Source: Planotetraspora thailandica (GTDB taxonomy: Bacteria; Actinomycetota; Actinomycetes; Streptosporangiales; Streptosporangiaceae). Taken from it: 64,000 nt of DNA. Below, piece by piece: positions 41,287-50,495 of this stretch. The stretch lies in contig NZ_BOOR01000037.1 of assembly GCF_016863335.1 (NCBI RefSeq), forward strand, positions 1 to 64,000, read 5' to 3'. How positions within the stretch are numbered: position 1 is the first letter of the stretch; each line of letters starts with the position of its first letter. Below the pieces are notes generated by a model, which was not told the origin of the DNA, searched no databases, and saw nothing but the letters and a program-made list of their open reading frames with translations. The position numbers and the translations under genes were made by a program.

Positions 41287-41774
41287 GCGACCAGCTCCTG
41301 CGCCCCTGTGGCGCTGATCTTCACGACCACGCGTCGAACCGCCTCGACGGCGACGCCGAGCCCAACTCCGGCGATGGCCACGTAGCCGGCGGCAGCCCAC
41401 CAGCCCAGCCCCGTCGTCGCGGCGAGCGGGGTGGCGAGGCTTGCCCCGACCCCCACGAAGAGCAGCAGGTGCAGCAGGGGCCCGAGCAGCGGGAACGCGA
41501 GGACAGCGGCGAGAAGCAGCGGAGCGACCAGGCCGGGTGTCCAGGCCAACGCGGCGACGGCTGACAGTGGAGCGGACAGCATCAGCTCGGCAAGGGTCCA
41601 TGCGGTCAGTGGCCACAGCGCGAACACGGCGCCCTCGACCACGGCCCCGGTCAGCAGAAGCAGGATCGCATGGGACCGCGACACTCTGGGCCGGCGAGCT
41701 ACCAGGGGCAGGAGCCGCCCGGCGGCCTCGGACAGCCCGGCGGACAACAACAGCAGCAGGACGACGGGTGACAT
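41283..41774 (-). CDS. Small hydrophobic membrane protein
   Basis: A 163-residue protein with about four or five TM helices (around 3-20, 38-58, 70-95, 98-118 and 122-142) and few charged residues. No family was recognised. GCAGGAG lies nine bases before the ATG, inside the end of the glycosyltransferase gene, and its stop overlaps the hydrolase-like gene by four bases. It is probably a scaffold or transporter for the lipid-modifying enzymes around it. Confidence 0.7.
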   Translation of the reverse strand: MSPVVLLLLLSAGLSEAAGRLLPLVARRPRVSRSHAILLLLTGAVVEGAVFALWPLTAWTLAELMLSAPLSAVAALAWTPGLVAPLLLAAVLAFPLLGPLLHLLLFVGVGASLATPLAATTGLGWWAAAGYVAIAGVGLGVAVEAVRRVVVKISATGAQELVA

Positions 41775-41777
41775 CGC

Positions 41778-42992
41778 TCAGCGCTCCTGCGGCGAATCCG
41801 CCGGGGCCGGCCCGCTGACCCGGTGCAGGTAGTGCTCGAGTTCGTCGGCGGCGCGCAGATAGCCGCCGGCCTCGCGCTGGGCAACCTGCAAGCCTTCCGC
41901 CGCGGCCCGGAAGCGTGGTTCGTCGAGCAGACGTCGGGCGAGGGCGTTCACGCGTCCCGCGGTGGCGTCCCGGGTACGGATCGACAGGCCGGCGCCGAGC
42001 TCGACAACCCGCCGGGCCACGAACGGCTGATCTGCGCCCTGCGGGACGACCAGCATCGGAACCCCGGCGTACATGGCCTCGTTGACGCTGTTCATCCCAC
42101 CATGAGTGACGAACAGCGCAGCACGGGCCAGCACGTCTGGTTGCGGTACGAAGCGGCGGGCGATCACGTTGTCCGGTAGCGGATCCAGTGCGGCCGGATC
42201 TGTCTCTCCGGTGGAGATGATCACGGTGCCGCCCAGCGGCGCGAGGGCGGTGGCGAAGTTGCGCAGCACCTGCGGGCCGGCATTGAACACCGTGCCCAGT
42301 GAGGCGTACAGCACCGGGGCTTGCAGGCGACCGGCCGGGAACGACGGGTCATGTGGACGGGCACCGATGCTTGGGCCGACGAACTGGTACGACTCATTGA
42401 AGGTACCGACGCCGGGCTGGAACGCGCGCGAGGTGAAGACCAGGTTGATCGGCTGGCGTACGTTCGCCAAATCGAGAAACGGCAACCCACGGGTGTTGTA
42501 GCGGCGGCGCAGCCTCCGCCTCGACCGCAGATAGTTCAGGGCATTACGGGGCCGGGTCGCCGCCGCAGCCAGCAGCTCCCACGAGGCGCGGGTGGGGCTG
42601 GGCACATAGCGGTTGAACGCAAACGTGGTGAACAACGATGCCGCCGGCAGGCCGAGTTCGCGGGCGGCGACTGCGCCCCAGAGGCAGGCCGAGCCGTGGA
42701 CGATCAGATCAGGCCGGACCCCACGCAGCTCGGAGAGCACACCGGGCAGCAGGCCGACAGCCGTTTGCGCGAGCCCGTCCAGCATCGTGAGCGGCATCGG
42801 CGGATCAGGGAGCGGTTGATCACCCCCGGGGTAGAGGCAAACGGTCGCACCGGTGGCCTCGATCTCCTTCGAGAACGCGGGCGAGGTGTGATACGTGACG
42901 GTGTGGCCCCGACGGACAAGCTCGGCCACGACCGGCAGCGTCGGATTGACGTGCCCGTGCATCGGGATGTTGAGGAACGCGATGGTGCTCAT
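41778..42992 (-). CDS. MGT-family UDP-glycosyltransferase
   Basis: A 404-residue GT1/GT28-type enzyme (macrolide glycosyltransferase group). The N-terminal half begins IAFLNIPMHGHVNPTLPVVA, whose HGH histidine is the presumed base. The C-terminal donor site contains VTHGGMNSVNEAMYAGVPML and VPQGADQ. It would transfer a sugar to a lipid or small-molecule acceptor. The start overlaps the stop of the patatin gene, so the product of the lipase is a plausible partner. Confidence 0.92.
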   Translation of the reverse strand: MSTIAFLNIPMHGHVNPTLPVVAELVRRGHTVTYHTSPAFSKEIEATGATVCLYPGGDQPLPDPPMPLTMLDGLAQTAVGLLPGVLSELRGVRPDLIVHGSACLWGAVAARELGLPAASLFTTFAFNRYVPSPTRASWELLAAAATRPRNALNYLRSRRRLRRRYNTRGLPFLDLANVRQPINLVFTSRAFQPGVGTFNESYQFVGPSIGARPHDPSFPAGRLQAPVLYASLGTVFNAGPQVLRNFATALAPLGGTVIISTGETDPAALDPLPDNVIARRFVPQPDVLARAALFVTHGGMNSVNEAMYAGVPMLVVPQGADQPFVARRVVELGAGLSIRTRDATAGRVNALARRLLDEPRFRAAAEGLQVAQREAGGYLRAADELEHYLHRVSGPAPADSPQER

Positions 42993-44047
42993 CGGCCGCC
43001 CTCCGATACGGAAGCGGTTCGCGCCTTGTTCAGGCCGACCGATGTCGCAGGAGGATCGTCCCCCCGATACAGGCCAGGCCCACTGATGCGCAGTCCGTCG
43101 AGAAAGCGGCCCGCCGCGAGGGAAGCAGTATCGATCAGCTGCTGGGAATGGCCGAAGTCCCAAGGAGCGGGCCAGGTCTCGATGCCGGTCGGCAGCACGA
43201 CGGTCGGAATCCGGCTGGACACCTCGTGCAGGTCGCGCTCGATCTGCTGGTGCCACAGCAGCAGCCCTGCCCTGGCGGCGACCGCGGCGGCCCGCCGGGG
43301 CGGGATGGTCGGGCGCAACGGCGCGCTTTCCGGCCCGACCGACAGCACCACCACGCTGGCCGCCCCTGCCTGCTGGGCCGCCCGTACCGGGACATAGGCG
43401 ATCACCCCGCCGTCGACGAGCCTCCGGCCTTCCCGATCGACCGGGGGCAGGACCCCCGGAATGGCCGCGCTGGCCAGCAGCGCGGACTCGAGATCTCCGT
43501 GGTCGAGCACCGCTTGGGCACCTGTGGCCAGATCCGTGGCCACCGCGGTGAAGGGGATCTCCAGCTGTTCGATCCGCGACGGCAGTCCGGCTTGAGCGAT
43601 CAGCCTGCGCAGGCCGCGATCGGCGAAGACGCTGGCCCGCGAGGACAGGTAGCCGAGCGGAAACACCTCGCGGCGCCGCAGCCGGGTCCACACGCGATCC
43701 AGCCATGCCGCGGCCTTGCCGGGGTGGGCGGCCATGATTGCTCCGTTGAGGGCGCCCACCGAGGTTCCGACGATCAGGTCCGGGACGAATCCTCGCTGCT
43801 CCAAGGCGTACCCGGCGCCAACCTGCGCGGCCCCGAACACTCCCCCGGCCCCTACCACCACCGCTGCGGGACGGGGAAGGGCGCGCAAGCCCACCGACAG
43901 CGGACCTTCGTCCGGCCGGCTCGATGACGAGGAACGCGTCCCCTCCTCGCCCGTCATGGCACGACGCTTCTCGTAGCCGTGACCACCCGGCGAGCCGCCC
44001 TCGATTGAGCGCCGAGTAGGTCGATCTCCAGCGATATGGAACCTCAT
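42989..44047 (-). CDS. Patatin-like phospholipase
   Basis: A 352-residue protein. The patatin domain (about 55-260) has the glycine loop VVVGAGGVFGAAQVGAG, nucleophile elbow LIVGTSVGALNGA (Ser of GTSVG) and catalytic Asp in RLVDGGVIAYVPV. The start at 44047 is favoured by GAGAGGG seven bases upstream; an internal ATG at 43957 would remove a basic, Gly-rich 30-residue lead. It is first in the four-gene run. A substrate such as a phospholipid or acyl lipid is expected. Confidence 0.9.
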   Translation of the reverse strand: MRFHIAGDRPTRRSIEGGSPGGHGYEKRRAMTGEEGTRSSSSSRPDEGPLSVGLRALPRPAAVVVGAGGVFGAAQVGAGYALEQRGFVPDLIVGTSVGALNGAIMAAHPGKAAAWLDRVWTRLRRREVFPLGYLSSRASVFADRGLRRLIAQAGLPSRIEQLEIPFTAVATDLATGAQAVLDHGDLESALLASAAIPGVLPPVDREGRRLVDGGVIAYVPVRAAQQAGAASVVVLSVGPESAPLRPTIPPRRAAAVAARAGLLLWHQQIERDLHEVSSRIPTVVLPTGIETWPAPWDFGHSQQLIDTASLAAGRFLDGLRISGPGLYRGDDPPATSVGLNKARTASVSEGGR

Positions 44048-44196
44048 GGTCCGCCCTCTCACACCACGGGGCCGATTCGGTTTCGTGGCTAAGACCGGAC
44101 GCCACGGCTGTCTGTGACACCGTCGGTCGGCTTGCTCGTTGAAGTCGTCGCTGTGATCGGTGACAACGCACGAGACGATCGGATGGCATGGCGGCG

Positions 44197-44221
44197 GTGA
44201 CGCCACCTGCCGCGGCGTCAC
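44197..44221. terminator. Inverted repeat between the NB-ARC gene and the patatin gene
   Basis: GTGACGCC (44197-44204) and GGCGTCAC (44214-44221) form a perfect 8-bp stem with a 9-base loop. It lies 70 bases past the stop of the NB-ARC gene and 150 bases before the patatin start. It could end the first transcript or serve as an operator for the second. Confidence 0.4.
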
Positions 44222-44290
44222 GAACCGGTGTGGCCGGGTGCCCTCATCTGCGGCCTCGCTCAGGCGACCAAGCGGGGGGCTGCCCCGGCG

Positions 44291-46579
44291 TCACCGAGCA
44301 GCGTCTGGTGCGCCAGGTTCGGCGATCTCCTCAAGTTCCTTGGCCGCCTCGGCGGCTTGCTCGGTATCGCCGGATTCCTCCAATAGCCGTGACGCCTCGG
44401 TCAACGCCTGGCGGGCCTCCTCGACCCGGCCCGCCTGCCGCAGGGCGGTGCCCAGCCTGCGATGGGTACGTCCCAGGAGGATGGGAATCGGGTGGGTGCG
44501 TAGCTCGGGGAGCGCCTGCCGGTAGGCGTCGGCCGCCGCCTCCCAGCGTTCGAGCGCGAGGTAGGCAGAGCCGAGCCGGTCCAGGGCGGTCCCGAGACTG
44601 AAGCTGACGATGACCGGGGAACCGCCGTAGGCAGGATCACGCAGCATGGCCACCAGTGCCAGACTGCGTTCCAAGGCCTCTTCTACTCTGCCCGCCCGCC
44701 GCAAGGCGCTGGTGTGACTCGCCATGGCTTGGGGATAGCCCTCCAGATCCCCGGCTTGCAGGAGGAGATCAGCGGCTCGCCGGGTGTAGTCCAGCTCGCG
44801 CTCCAGGTTCGCCGGATCGTCCCGGATGGCCCAGCTGGCATACAGCAGCGCCCATCCCTGCTGGCGTATGTCGCCGGCCTCGCGGGCCAGCTCCAGCGCC
44901 CGCAACGCGGCCGCCTCGCCGTCGTCGGCACGACCCTCGCACCGATGCAGCGCCCAGGACAGGTAGTTGAGGTGCACCGCCTCCTGAAGCCGGTCGTCCA
45001 TGGCTCGTGCCGCACTGGAGGACAGCTCGAACACCTCGCGCCAGTGCCCCCACTGAATCCATTGGTCGGAGAACCAGTGCATGGACTCGGCCAACTCGAC
45101 CACCGTCGCGTGTTCTCCGTGCCGGTCCGCTGAACGCAGCGCCTCCAGCCAGGCCGTCCCCTCTGTTTGCAGCCAATCGCTCGCCTCCTGCGGGCTGTCG
45201 AGCGTGACCAGGGAGCGCCACTCCGGCGGCGGTTCGCCGTAGCCTGGCTCGAACCAGCGCCCTGCCACCGTGGCCACCTCCAGCAGCCAGCCCTCCATCC
45301 GCAAGCGCGCCTCCTGCCGGGCCTCGACCGGCTCCTCCTGCTCCAGTCGGGCGCGGGCATACAACCGGACCAGGTCGTGGAAGACGTAACGGCCGGCGTA
45401 CGGCGATGTGAGCAGGCCCAGTTCGACCAGCTCCTCCAGCGCGTTCTCGGCCTCGAACAGGTCAACCTGGGTCAGAACGGCGGCCATCGGCACCCCGAAC
45501 CCCGGTGCGGCCGCCAGCGCCAGACGCCGGAAAGCGACCCGTGCCGTTCCGGACAACTGCTGGTAGGACAGCGCGAACGCGGCGGCCACCGCCAGGTCCC
45601 CGACCGCCAGGGCCTCCAACCGGCGCTCCTCATCACCCAACCGCCCTGCCAGCTGGCTGATCGTCCACCCCGGCCGGCTCTGCAACCGGTTGCCGGAGAT
45701 CCGTACCGCCAGCGGCATATTCCCGCACAACCGGGCCAGCTCGGCCACGCCGTGCGGATCCGCATCGGTCCGTGCCTCTCCCACGATCGCCCGCAACAGC
45801 CCCGCCGCCTCTTGACTGGACAGCTGGGCCAGCGGAATCTGCCGCACCCCCTCCAGCCCGGCCAGCGACCGGCGACTGGTGATGATGGTCATCCCAGGAC
45901 CACCGGACGGCAGCAGCGGCCGCACCTGCGCCTCATTCGCGGCGTTGTCCAGCACGATCAAGCACCGTCGATCAGCCAGCAGCGCCCGATAGAGCCCGGC
46001 ACGCTCCTCCTCGTCGCTCGGAATGCGCTGCTCGTCCACGCCCAAGGCCTTCAGCAGCCGCGACAACACCGTCCCCGGGGCCGGCGGAACGCTGTCCATG
46101 CCGCGCAAGTCCACGTAGAAGCGGCCGTCGGGAAACGTCTCGGATAGGTGCAGGGCGGCGTGCACGGCCAGCGCGGTCTTGCCCATCCCCGCCGCACCCC
46201 ATACGGTCGCGGTGACGGCTGGACCATGTCCACCGGTGTGCTGGGCGGCCAGCTCGCGCAACAAGCCGAGCTCATACTCGCGTCCGGTGAAGTCGCCCAC
46301 TCCCCGGGGCAGCTCACAGATTCCGGCGGCAGACGGGGCGGGGCGCGGCCGGCCGGCCTGGGCGGCGGCGATGAGGGCGTCGTGGTCTTCGGGTGGCAGA
46401 CGCAACACCTCGGCCAGCGCGGCAACCGTACGGCGCTGCGGGCCGCGGCTGACGCCTCGCTCCATATCGCCGATCGCCCGCACGCTCACCCCGGAGGCAT
46501 GCGAGAGCTCCTCGATCGTCAGGTCCGCCGCCTGCCGGTAGGCCCTCAACAGGGCCCCGAAGGACGCCTCCTCGCTCAA
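44291..46579 (-). CDS. HTH-NB-ARC-TPR protein (STAND ATPase)
   Basis: A 762-residue protein with three parts. An XRE-type HTH spans about 5-65 (LRAYRQAADLTIEELSHASG). An NB-ARC ATPase spans about 90-400, with P-loop WGAAGMGKTALAV, Walker B RRCLIVLDNAANE, RNBS-like IITSRRSLAG, GLPL-like GNMPLAVRISGNRL, and a winged helix with FHDLVRLYARARL replacing MHD. TPR repeats follow to the end. In actinomycetes this layout is used by AfsR-like regulators without the BTAD domain, but STAND ATPases also serve in phage defence. It lies directly upstream of the patatin-glycosyltransferase cassette on the same strand. Confidence 0.92.
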   Translation of the reverse strand: MSEEASFGALLRAYRQAADLTIEELSHASGVSVRAIGDMERGVSRGPQRRTVAALAEVLRLPPEDHDALIAAAQAGRPRPAPSAAGICELPRGVGDFTGREYELGLLRELAAQHTGGHGPAVTATVWGAAGMGKTALAVHAALHLSETFPDGRFYVDLRGMDSVPPAPGTVLSRLLKALGVDEQRIPSDEEERAGLYRALLADRRCLIVLDNAANEAQVRPLLPSGGPGMTIITSRRSLAGLEGVRQIPLAQLSSQEAAGLLRAIVGEARTDADPHGVAELARLCGNMPLAVRISGNRLQSRPGWTISQLAGRLGDEERRLEALAVGDLAVAAAFALSYQQLSGTARVAFRRLALAAAPGFGVPMAAVLTQVDLFEAENALEELVELGLLTSPYAGRYVFHDLVRLYARARLEQEEPVEARQEARLRMEGWLLEVATVAGRWFEPGYGEPPPEWRSLVTLDSPQEASDWLQTEGTAWLEALRSADRHGEHATVVELAESMHWFSDQWIQWGHWREVFELSSSAARAMDDRLQEAVHLNYLSWALHRCEGRADDGEAAALRALELAREAGDIRQQGWALLYASWAIRDDPANLERELDYTRRAADLLLQAGDLEGYPQAMASHTSALRRAGRVEEALERSLALVAMLRDPAYGGSPVIVSFSLGTALDRLGSAYLALERWEAAADAYRQALPELRTHPIPILLGRTHRRLGTALRQAGRVEEARQALTEASRLLEESGDTEQAAEAAKELEEIAEPGAPDAAR

Positions 46580-46961
46580 CCCCGTGCCTCCCTCGTCCCG
46601 GCGAGAGGCGGAATCCGCCGGCTACTTCTGCCTGTCGTTCTGCCTCGCCCCACGGCCCCCACGCTTGCTTTCATTGTCCCGCGCACCCAATCGGAACAGA
46701 TCCCGACTTAGTCGCCAGCACAGCTGCCCATTTACCGTACGTTGCTTCGATCTATGTCGAAGCACTGACAGATGTGGAAACCCATGACCTCCTCCCTGTC
46801 TTCGGCCGAGCGGCGATGCACGGTACGGGTGAGCGCATGAGCCGCAACGGTGTGGCCGCCACAAGCGCCTCCCCCCCACTGCCGCTGGAACCCGCGTCAT
46901 GGTGCCGCTCGGTAGCAGTGGGACCAACGTTCCCCGGTAGACGATCGACGGGGCGGTGCTG
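46580..46961. other. Divergent promoter region between two STAND regulators
   Basis: About 380 bases with no supported gene. It is less G+C-rich around 46620-46800 and contains the palindrome at 46743-46764. Short frames within it show no motif. Confidence 0.4.
46743..46764. promoter_or_regulatory. 8-bp-arm palindrome in the divergent region
   Basis: TGCTTCGA and TCGAAGCA are exact inverted repeats separated by TCTATG. It lies 164 bases upstream of the HTH-NB-ARC gene and 198 bases upstream of the LAL gene. It is a plausible operator for one of these regulators. Confidence 0.5.
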
Positions 46962-49730
46962 ATGGCCGGCAGGGATTCCCGGTTGCAGTTGCGTGGCCGG
47001 CAGATCGAGTGCGAGACGCTGGATCAGCTCCTGGCGACCGCGCAGGCGGGCCGCAGCTCGGTCCTGGTCCTGCGCGGCGAGGCCGGTATCGGCAAGACCG
47101 CGCTGCTGGAATACGTGCGAGACAGCGCCTCAGGCTGCCGGATCGCCCGGGCGGCGGGCGTCGAGTCGGAGATGGAACTGGCCTTCGGCGGACTGCATCA
47201 GCTGTGCGCCCCATTCCTGGACCATCTCTGCCGCCTGCCCACCCCGCAGCGCGAGGCGCTGGAGACAGCATTCGGCCTGAGCGCGGGAACCCCACCCGAC
47301 CGCTTCCTGGTCGGGCTCGCCGTCCTCAGCCTGCTCGCCGAGGTGGCCGAAAAAGAGCCGCTGATCTGCCTCGTCGATGACGCCCAATGGCTGGACCGAG
47401 TCTCCGCGCAAACCCTCGCCTTCGTCGCGCGACGCCTGCTCGCGGAGCGGATCGGGCTGGTGCTCGCGGTGCGCGAGCCCGGCCTCGAACACGAGCTGAC
47501 CGGGCTGCCGCAGCTCGAGGTGGGGCGATTGAGTGACGGCGACGCCCGCGCCCTGCTGGACTCCGTGACTCCCGGGCGACTCGACGAGCGGGTCCGGGAT
47601 CGGATCGTCGCCGAGACGCAGGGCAACCCGCTGGCCCTGCTTGAGCTGCCGCGGGGACTGGCGGCGGCGGAGCTGGCGGGTGGGTTCGGGCGGCCCGACG
47701 CGCGGCCGCTGGTGAACCAGATCGAGCAGAGCTTCCTGCGGCGGGTCCGGTCGCTACCGGCCGAGACGCAACAGTTGCTGCTGATCGCGGCGGCTGAGCC
47801 GGTAGGCGATGTGACCTTGCTGATCCGAGCGGCGGAGCTGCTGGGAATCGATGCGGCTGCCGCGGCGCCGGCGGAAGCGGCGGGGCTGATCATCATCGGG
47901 ACCCGGGTGCGGTTCCGGCATCCCCTCGTACGTTCGGCGGCCTACCGTGTGGCGGCCCCGCAGGATCGGCAGAACGTGCACCGTGCGCTGGCCGACGCGA
48001 CCGATCCTCAGTCGGATCCTGATCGTCGGGCGTGGCATCTGGCCAACGCGACCCCCAGTCCCGACGAGACGGTGGCCGCCGAGCTGGAGCGCTCCGCGGA
48101 TCGGGCGCAGGCTCGGGGCGGAGTCGCCGCGGCGGCCGCGTTCCTTGAGCGGGCTGCCGAGCTGACCCCCGATCCCGCACGCCGCGGCGCCAGAGCGTTG
48201 GCGGCGGCACAGGCCAAGTGTCAGGCCGGGGGTTTCGACGCCGCGCTCGAACTGTTGGACGCGGCCGAGCTCAGCCCCCTGGACGAACGCGAACTCGCCC
48301 AGTCCACCCTGCTGCGCGGTCAGATCGCGTTCGCCTCCACCAGTGCCGGCACCTCCTTGCCGCTGCTGCTCAAAGCGGGTAAGCGACTGGAGCCGCTGGA
48401 CGCCGGACTGGCCCGCGAAACCTACCGCGACGCGCTGTACGCGGCCATGACCGCCGGCCATCTGCCGAGCGGCGCTCAACTGGTGGACGTCGCCAAGGCG
48501 ACACTCGCCGCACCGCCCGGGCCGCCACCGGAGCGCAACGATCTGCTCCTGAACGGCCTGGCACTGATGACCACCGAGGGTTATGCGGCGGGCGTGCCGA
48601 TGGTGCGGCAGGCCCTGGACGCCTTCCGCACCGAAGGGGTCTCCCGGGAAGAAGGGCTTGGCTGGCTCCCGCTCGCGGCCGGCATGGCCTTCAACGTCTG
48701 GGATTTCGACAGCTTTTCGGTGCTCTCGGCGAGGCTGGTCGACCTGGCACGCGAGACGGGGGCTCTGTCGGTGCTGTCACCGGCTCTCGTACTGCTCGTG
48801 TCGAATCGGACCCTGGCCGGCGAGCTTGCCGTCGCGGATTCGCTGGCCGCTGAGGCTGCGACGATCGGTGAGACGACGGGCAGTCGCTTCATCCCGCAAT
48901 ATGTACCCCTGATGCTTGAGCCGTGGAGAGGCCGGGAGGCCGCGACGCGCCAGGCGATCGAAACGATCACGCGAGACCCGGCCCTGCAAGGGGAAGGGAT
49001 GGTGGAGACCGTCACCCAATGGGCGAGTGCGGTGCTCTACAACGGCCTCGGCCGCTACGAGGAGGCCTACGTCGCGGCCGAGCGAGGCGCCGCGCACCCA
49101 CAGCAACTCGGAGTGGCCACCAGGTCCATGGTCGAGCTCGTCGAGGCAGCTGCCCGGAGCGGGCGGCCGGCCCGCGCCGCCGAAGCCGCCCAACACCTCC
49201 ACGAGCTCGCACAGGCCAGCGGCACCGACTGGATCCTCGGTGCCTCGGCGATGGTGCGTGCCCAGGTGAGCGACGGGTTGGCCGCCGAAGATCTGTACCG
49301 TGAGGCGATCGAGCGGCTCGGCCGTACCGAGGTCCGGATCACGCTCGCCCGCGCCCGGCTGCTCTACGGCCAGTGGCTGCGCCGGGAGAACCGCCGCCTC
49401 GACGCACGCGAGCAACTGGGCATCGCCTACGAGATGCTCAGCCAAATGGGACTCGAGGCGTTCGCCGAACGCGCCCGACGCGAACTGCAAGCCACCGGCG
49501 AGACGATCCGCAAACGCCCCGCCGAGGCGGGCGCCACTCTCACCGCCCAGGAAACGCAGATAGCGCGCCTGGCCGGTGACGGGCTGACCAACCCCGAGAT
49601 CGGCGCTCAGCTTTTCATCAGCCCGCACACCGTCGAATGGCACTTACGCAAGGTCTTCGCGAAGCTCGGCATCGCGTCCCGCAAACAGATCCGCACCACG
49701 CTGCTCGAAGGCACAGCGGCTATGGCCTAG
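46962..49730 (+). CDS. Large LuxR-family ATPase regulator (LAL), second copy
   Basis: A 922-residue regulator. The ATPase has Walker A GEAGIGKTALL and Walker B LICLVDDAQWLD. A TPR-like middle follows, and the C-terminal LuxR HTH reads LTAQETQIARLAGDGLTNPE and HTVEWHLRKVFAKLGI. It is related to the protein at 15461-18199, with similar blocks such as ESEMELAFGGLHQL against ESEMTLPFAGIQRL. ATG 46962 is chosen; GTG 46956 is two codons upstream. No biosynthetic cluster borders it. Confidence 0.92.
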   Translation: MAGRDSRLQLRGRQIECETLDQLLATAQAGRSSVLVLRGEAGIGKTALLEYVRDSASGCRIARAAGVESEMELAFGGLHQLCAPFLDHLCRLPTPQREALETAFGLSAGTPPDRFLVGLAVLSLLAEVAEKEPLICLVDDAQWLDRVSAQTLAFVARRLLAERIGLVLAVREPGLEHELTGLPQLEVGRLSDGDARALLDSVTPGRLDERVRDRIVAETQGNPLALLELPRGLAAAELAGGFGRPDARPLVNQIEQSFLRRVRSLPAETQQLLLIAAAEPVGDVTLLIRAAELLGIDAAAAAPAEAAGLIIIGTRVRFRHPLVRSAAYRVAAPQDRQNVHRALADATDPQSDPDRRAWHLANATPSPDETVAAELERSADRAQARGGVAAAAAFLERAAELTPDPARRGARALAAAQAKCQAGGFDAALELLDAAELSPLDERELAQSTLLRGQIAFASTSAGTSLPLLLKAGKRLEPLDAGLARETYRDALYAAMTAGHLPSGAQLVDVAKATLAAPPGPPPERNDLLLNGLALMTTEGYAAGVPMVRQALDAFRTEGVSREEGLGWLPLAAGMAFNVWDFDSFSVLSARLVDLARETGALSVLSPALVLLVSNRTLAGELAVADSLAAEAATIGETTGSRFIPQYVPLMLEPWRGREAATRQAIETITRDPALQGEGMVETVTQWASAVLYNGLGRYEEAYVAAERGAAHPQQLGVATRSMVELVEAAARSGRPARAAEAAQHLHELAQASGTDWILGASAMVRAQVSDGLAAEDLYREAIERLGRTEVRITLARARLLYGQWLRRENRRLDAREQLGIAYEMLSQMGLEAFAERARRELQATGETIRKRPAEAGATLTAQETQIARLAGDGLTNPEIGAQLFISPHTVEWHLRKVFAKLGIASRKQIRTTLLEGTAAMA

Positions 49731-49759
49731 CGCTCGTGAATGGGTGGAACTGATCCGGC

Positions 49760-50404
49760 TCAGTGGATCTGATGCGAAGGGAGCGGCAAACTGGGTGTCT
49801 CAACTCGGGTCTCAGCGGCGGGTGCAGGGCGGCGTTCCTCGCCGCCATCGCTGCTCGCTCGATTCGTCAGGATCGTGCTGGCGATCACACCGAAGAGATG
49901 ATCGGCGCGTGGCGAGAGCGAAGGTTGGTCGTTGAGCCACGCGAGGGCCCCGACCAGCGCAAACAGATCAGTGCCATCGATGTCGGCCCGCGCCATTCCC
50001 GCGGCCTGAGCCCGGGCGAGGAGCCGCGTGCCTGCCGCGCGCATCGTGACGCACGAAGCATGGAGTGCGGACTCGGTGTCCTCAATGGCGGCCATCATCA
50101 GCGCCGTAACGCCCCGATACTCATGTGCGCACGCGACGCAGTCGCGTAGCCACGAAACGAGAGCATCCTCGGGCGAACTCGACGTTTCGAGTTCGTCTGC
50201 CCTTGTCGTGAGGTCGTCGAAGCTTGTACGGAGCAAGGCCTCAAGCAAGGCGTCCCGCGTCGGGAAGTGACGGTACAGCGTGGCGAGCCCGACGCCGGCT
50301 CTGCGGGCGATATCGCGCAGCGATGCGTCGGCGCCTTCCTCGGTCACGACGGCGCTCGCGACCGCGAGTAGCTGGTCGTAGTTCTTCCTGGCGTCAGCCC
50401 GCAT
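49760..50404 (-). CDS. TetR-family repressor of the neighbouring oxidoreductase
   Basis: A 214-residue TetR regulator with HTH at about 10-58 (LLAVASAVVTEEGADASLRD and GLATLYRHFPTRDALLEAL) and a C-terminal domain of the SbtR type. MRADARKNY at 50404 is taken as the start because it is the normal position before the HTH; an ATG 11 codons upstream lies within the operator zone. It diverges from the quinone oxidoreductase gene with two palindromes between. Confidence 0.9.
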   Translation of the reverse strand: MRADARKNYDQLLAVASAVVTEEGADASLRDIARRAGVGLATLYRHFPTRDALLEALLRTSFDDLTTRADELETSSSPEDALVSWLRDCVACAHEYRGVTALMMAAIEDTESALHASCVTMRAAGTRLLARAQAAGMARADIDGTDLFALVGALAWLNDQPSLSPRADHLFGVIASTILTNRASSDGGEERRPAPAAETRVETPSLPLPSHQIH

Positions 50405-50413
50405 ATGCCCACC

Positions 50414-50456
50414 TTGACAATCGGAGCAGTGCTCCACATAATCGGAGCACTGCTTC
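50414..50456 (+). promoter_or_regulatory. Consensus promoter with two TetR-type operators
   Basis: TTGACA (50414-50419) and CATAAT (50437-50442) are 17 bp apart, almost a perfect vegetative promoter for the oxidoreductase gene. GGAGCAGTGCTCC (50423-50435), a perfect palindrome, fills the spacer. GGAGCACTGCTTC (50444-50456), one mismatch, covers the transcription start. Centres are 21 bp apart, two helical turns. Repressor binding would block the promoter directly. Confidence 0.85.
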
Positions 50457-50495
50457 GTTTAAGCATAACCCATCTACACTGATCAAGAGGAAACG

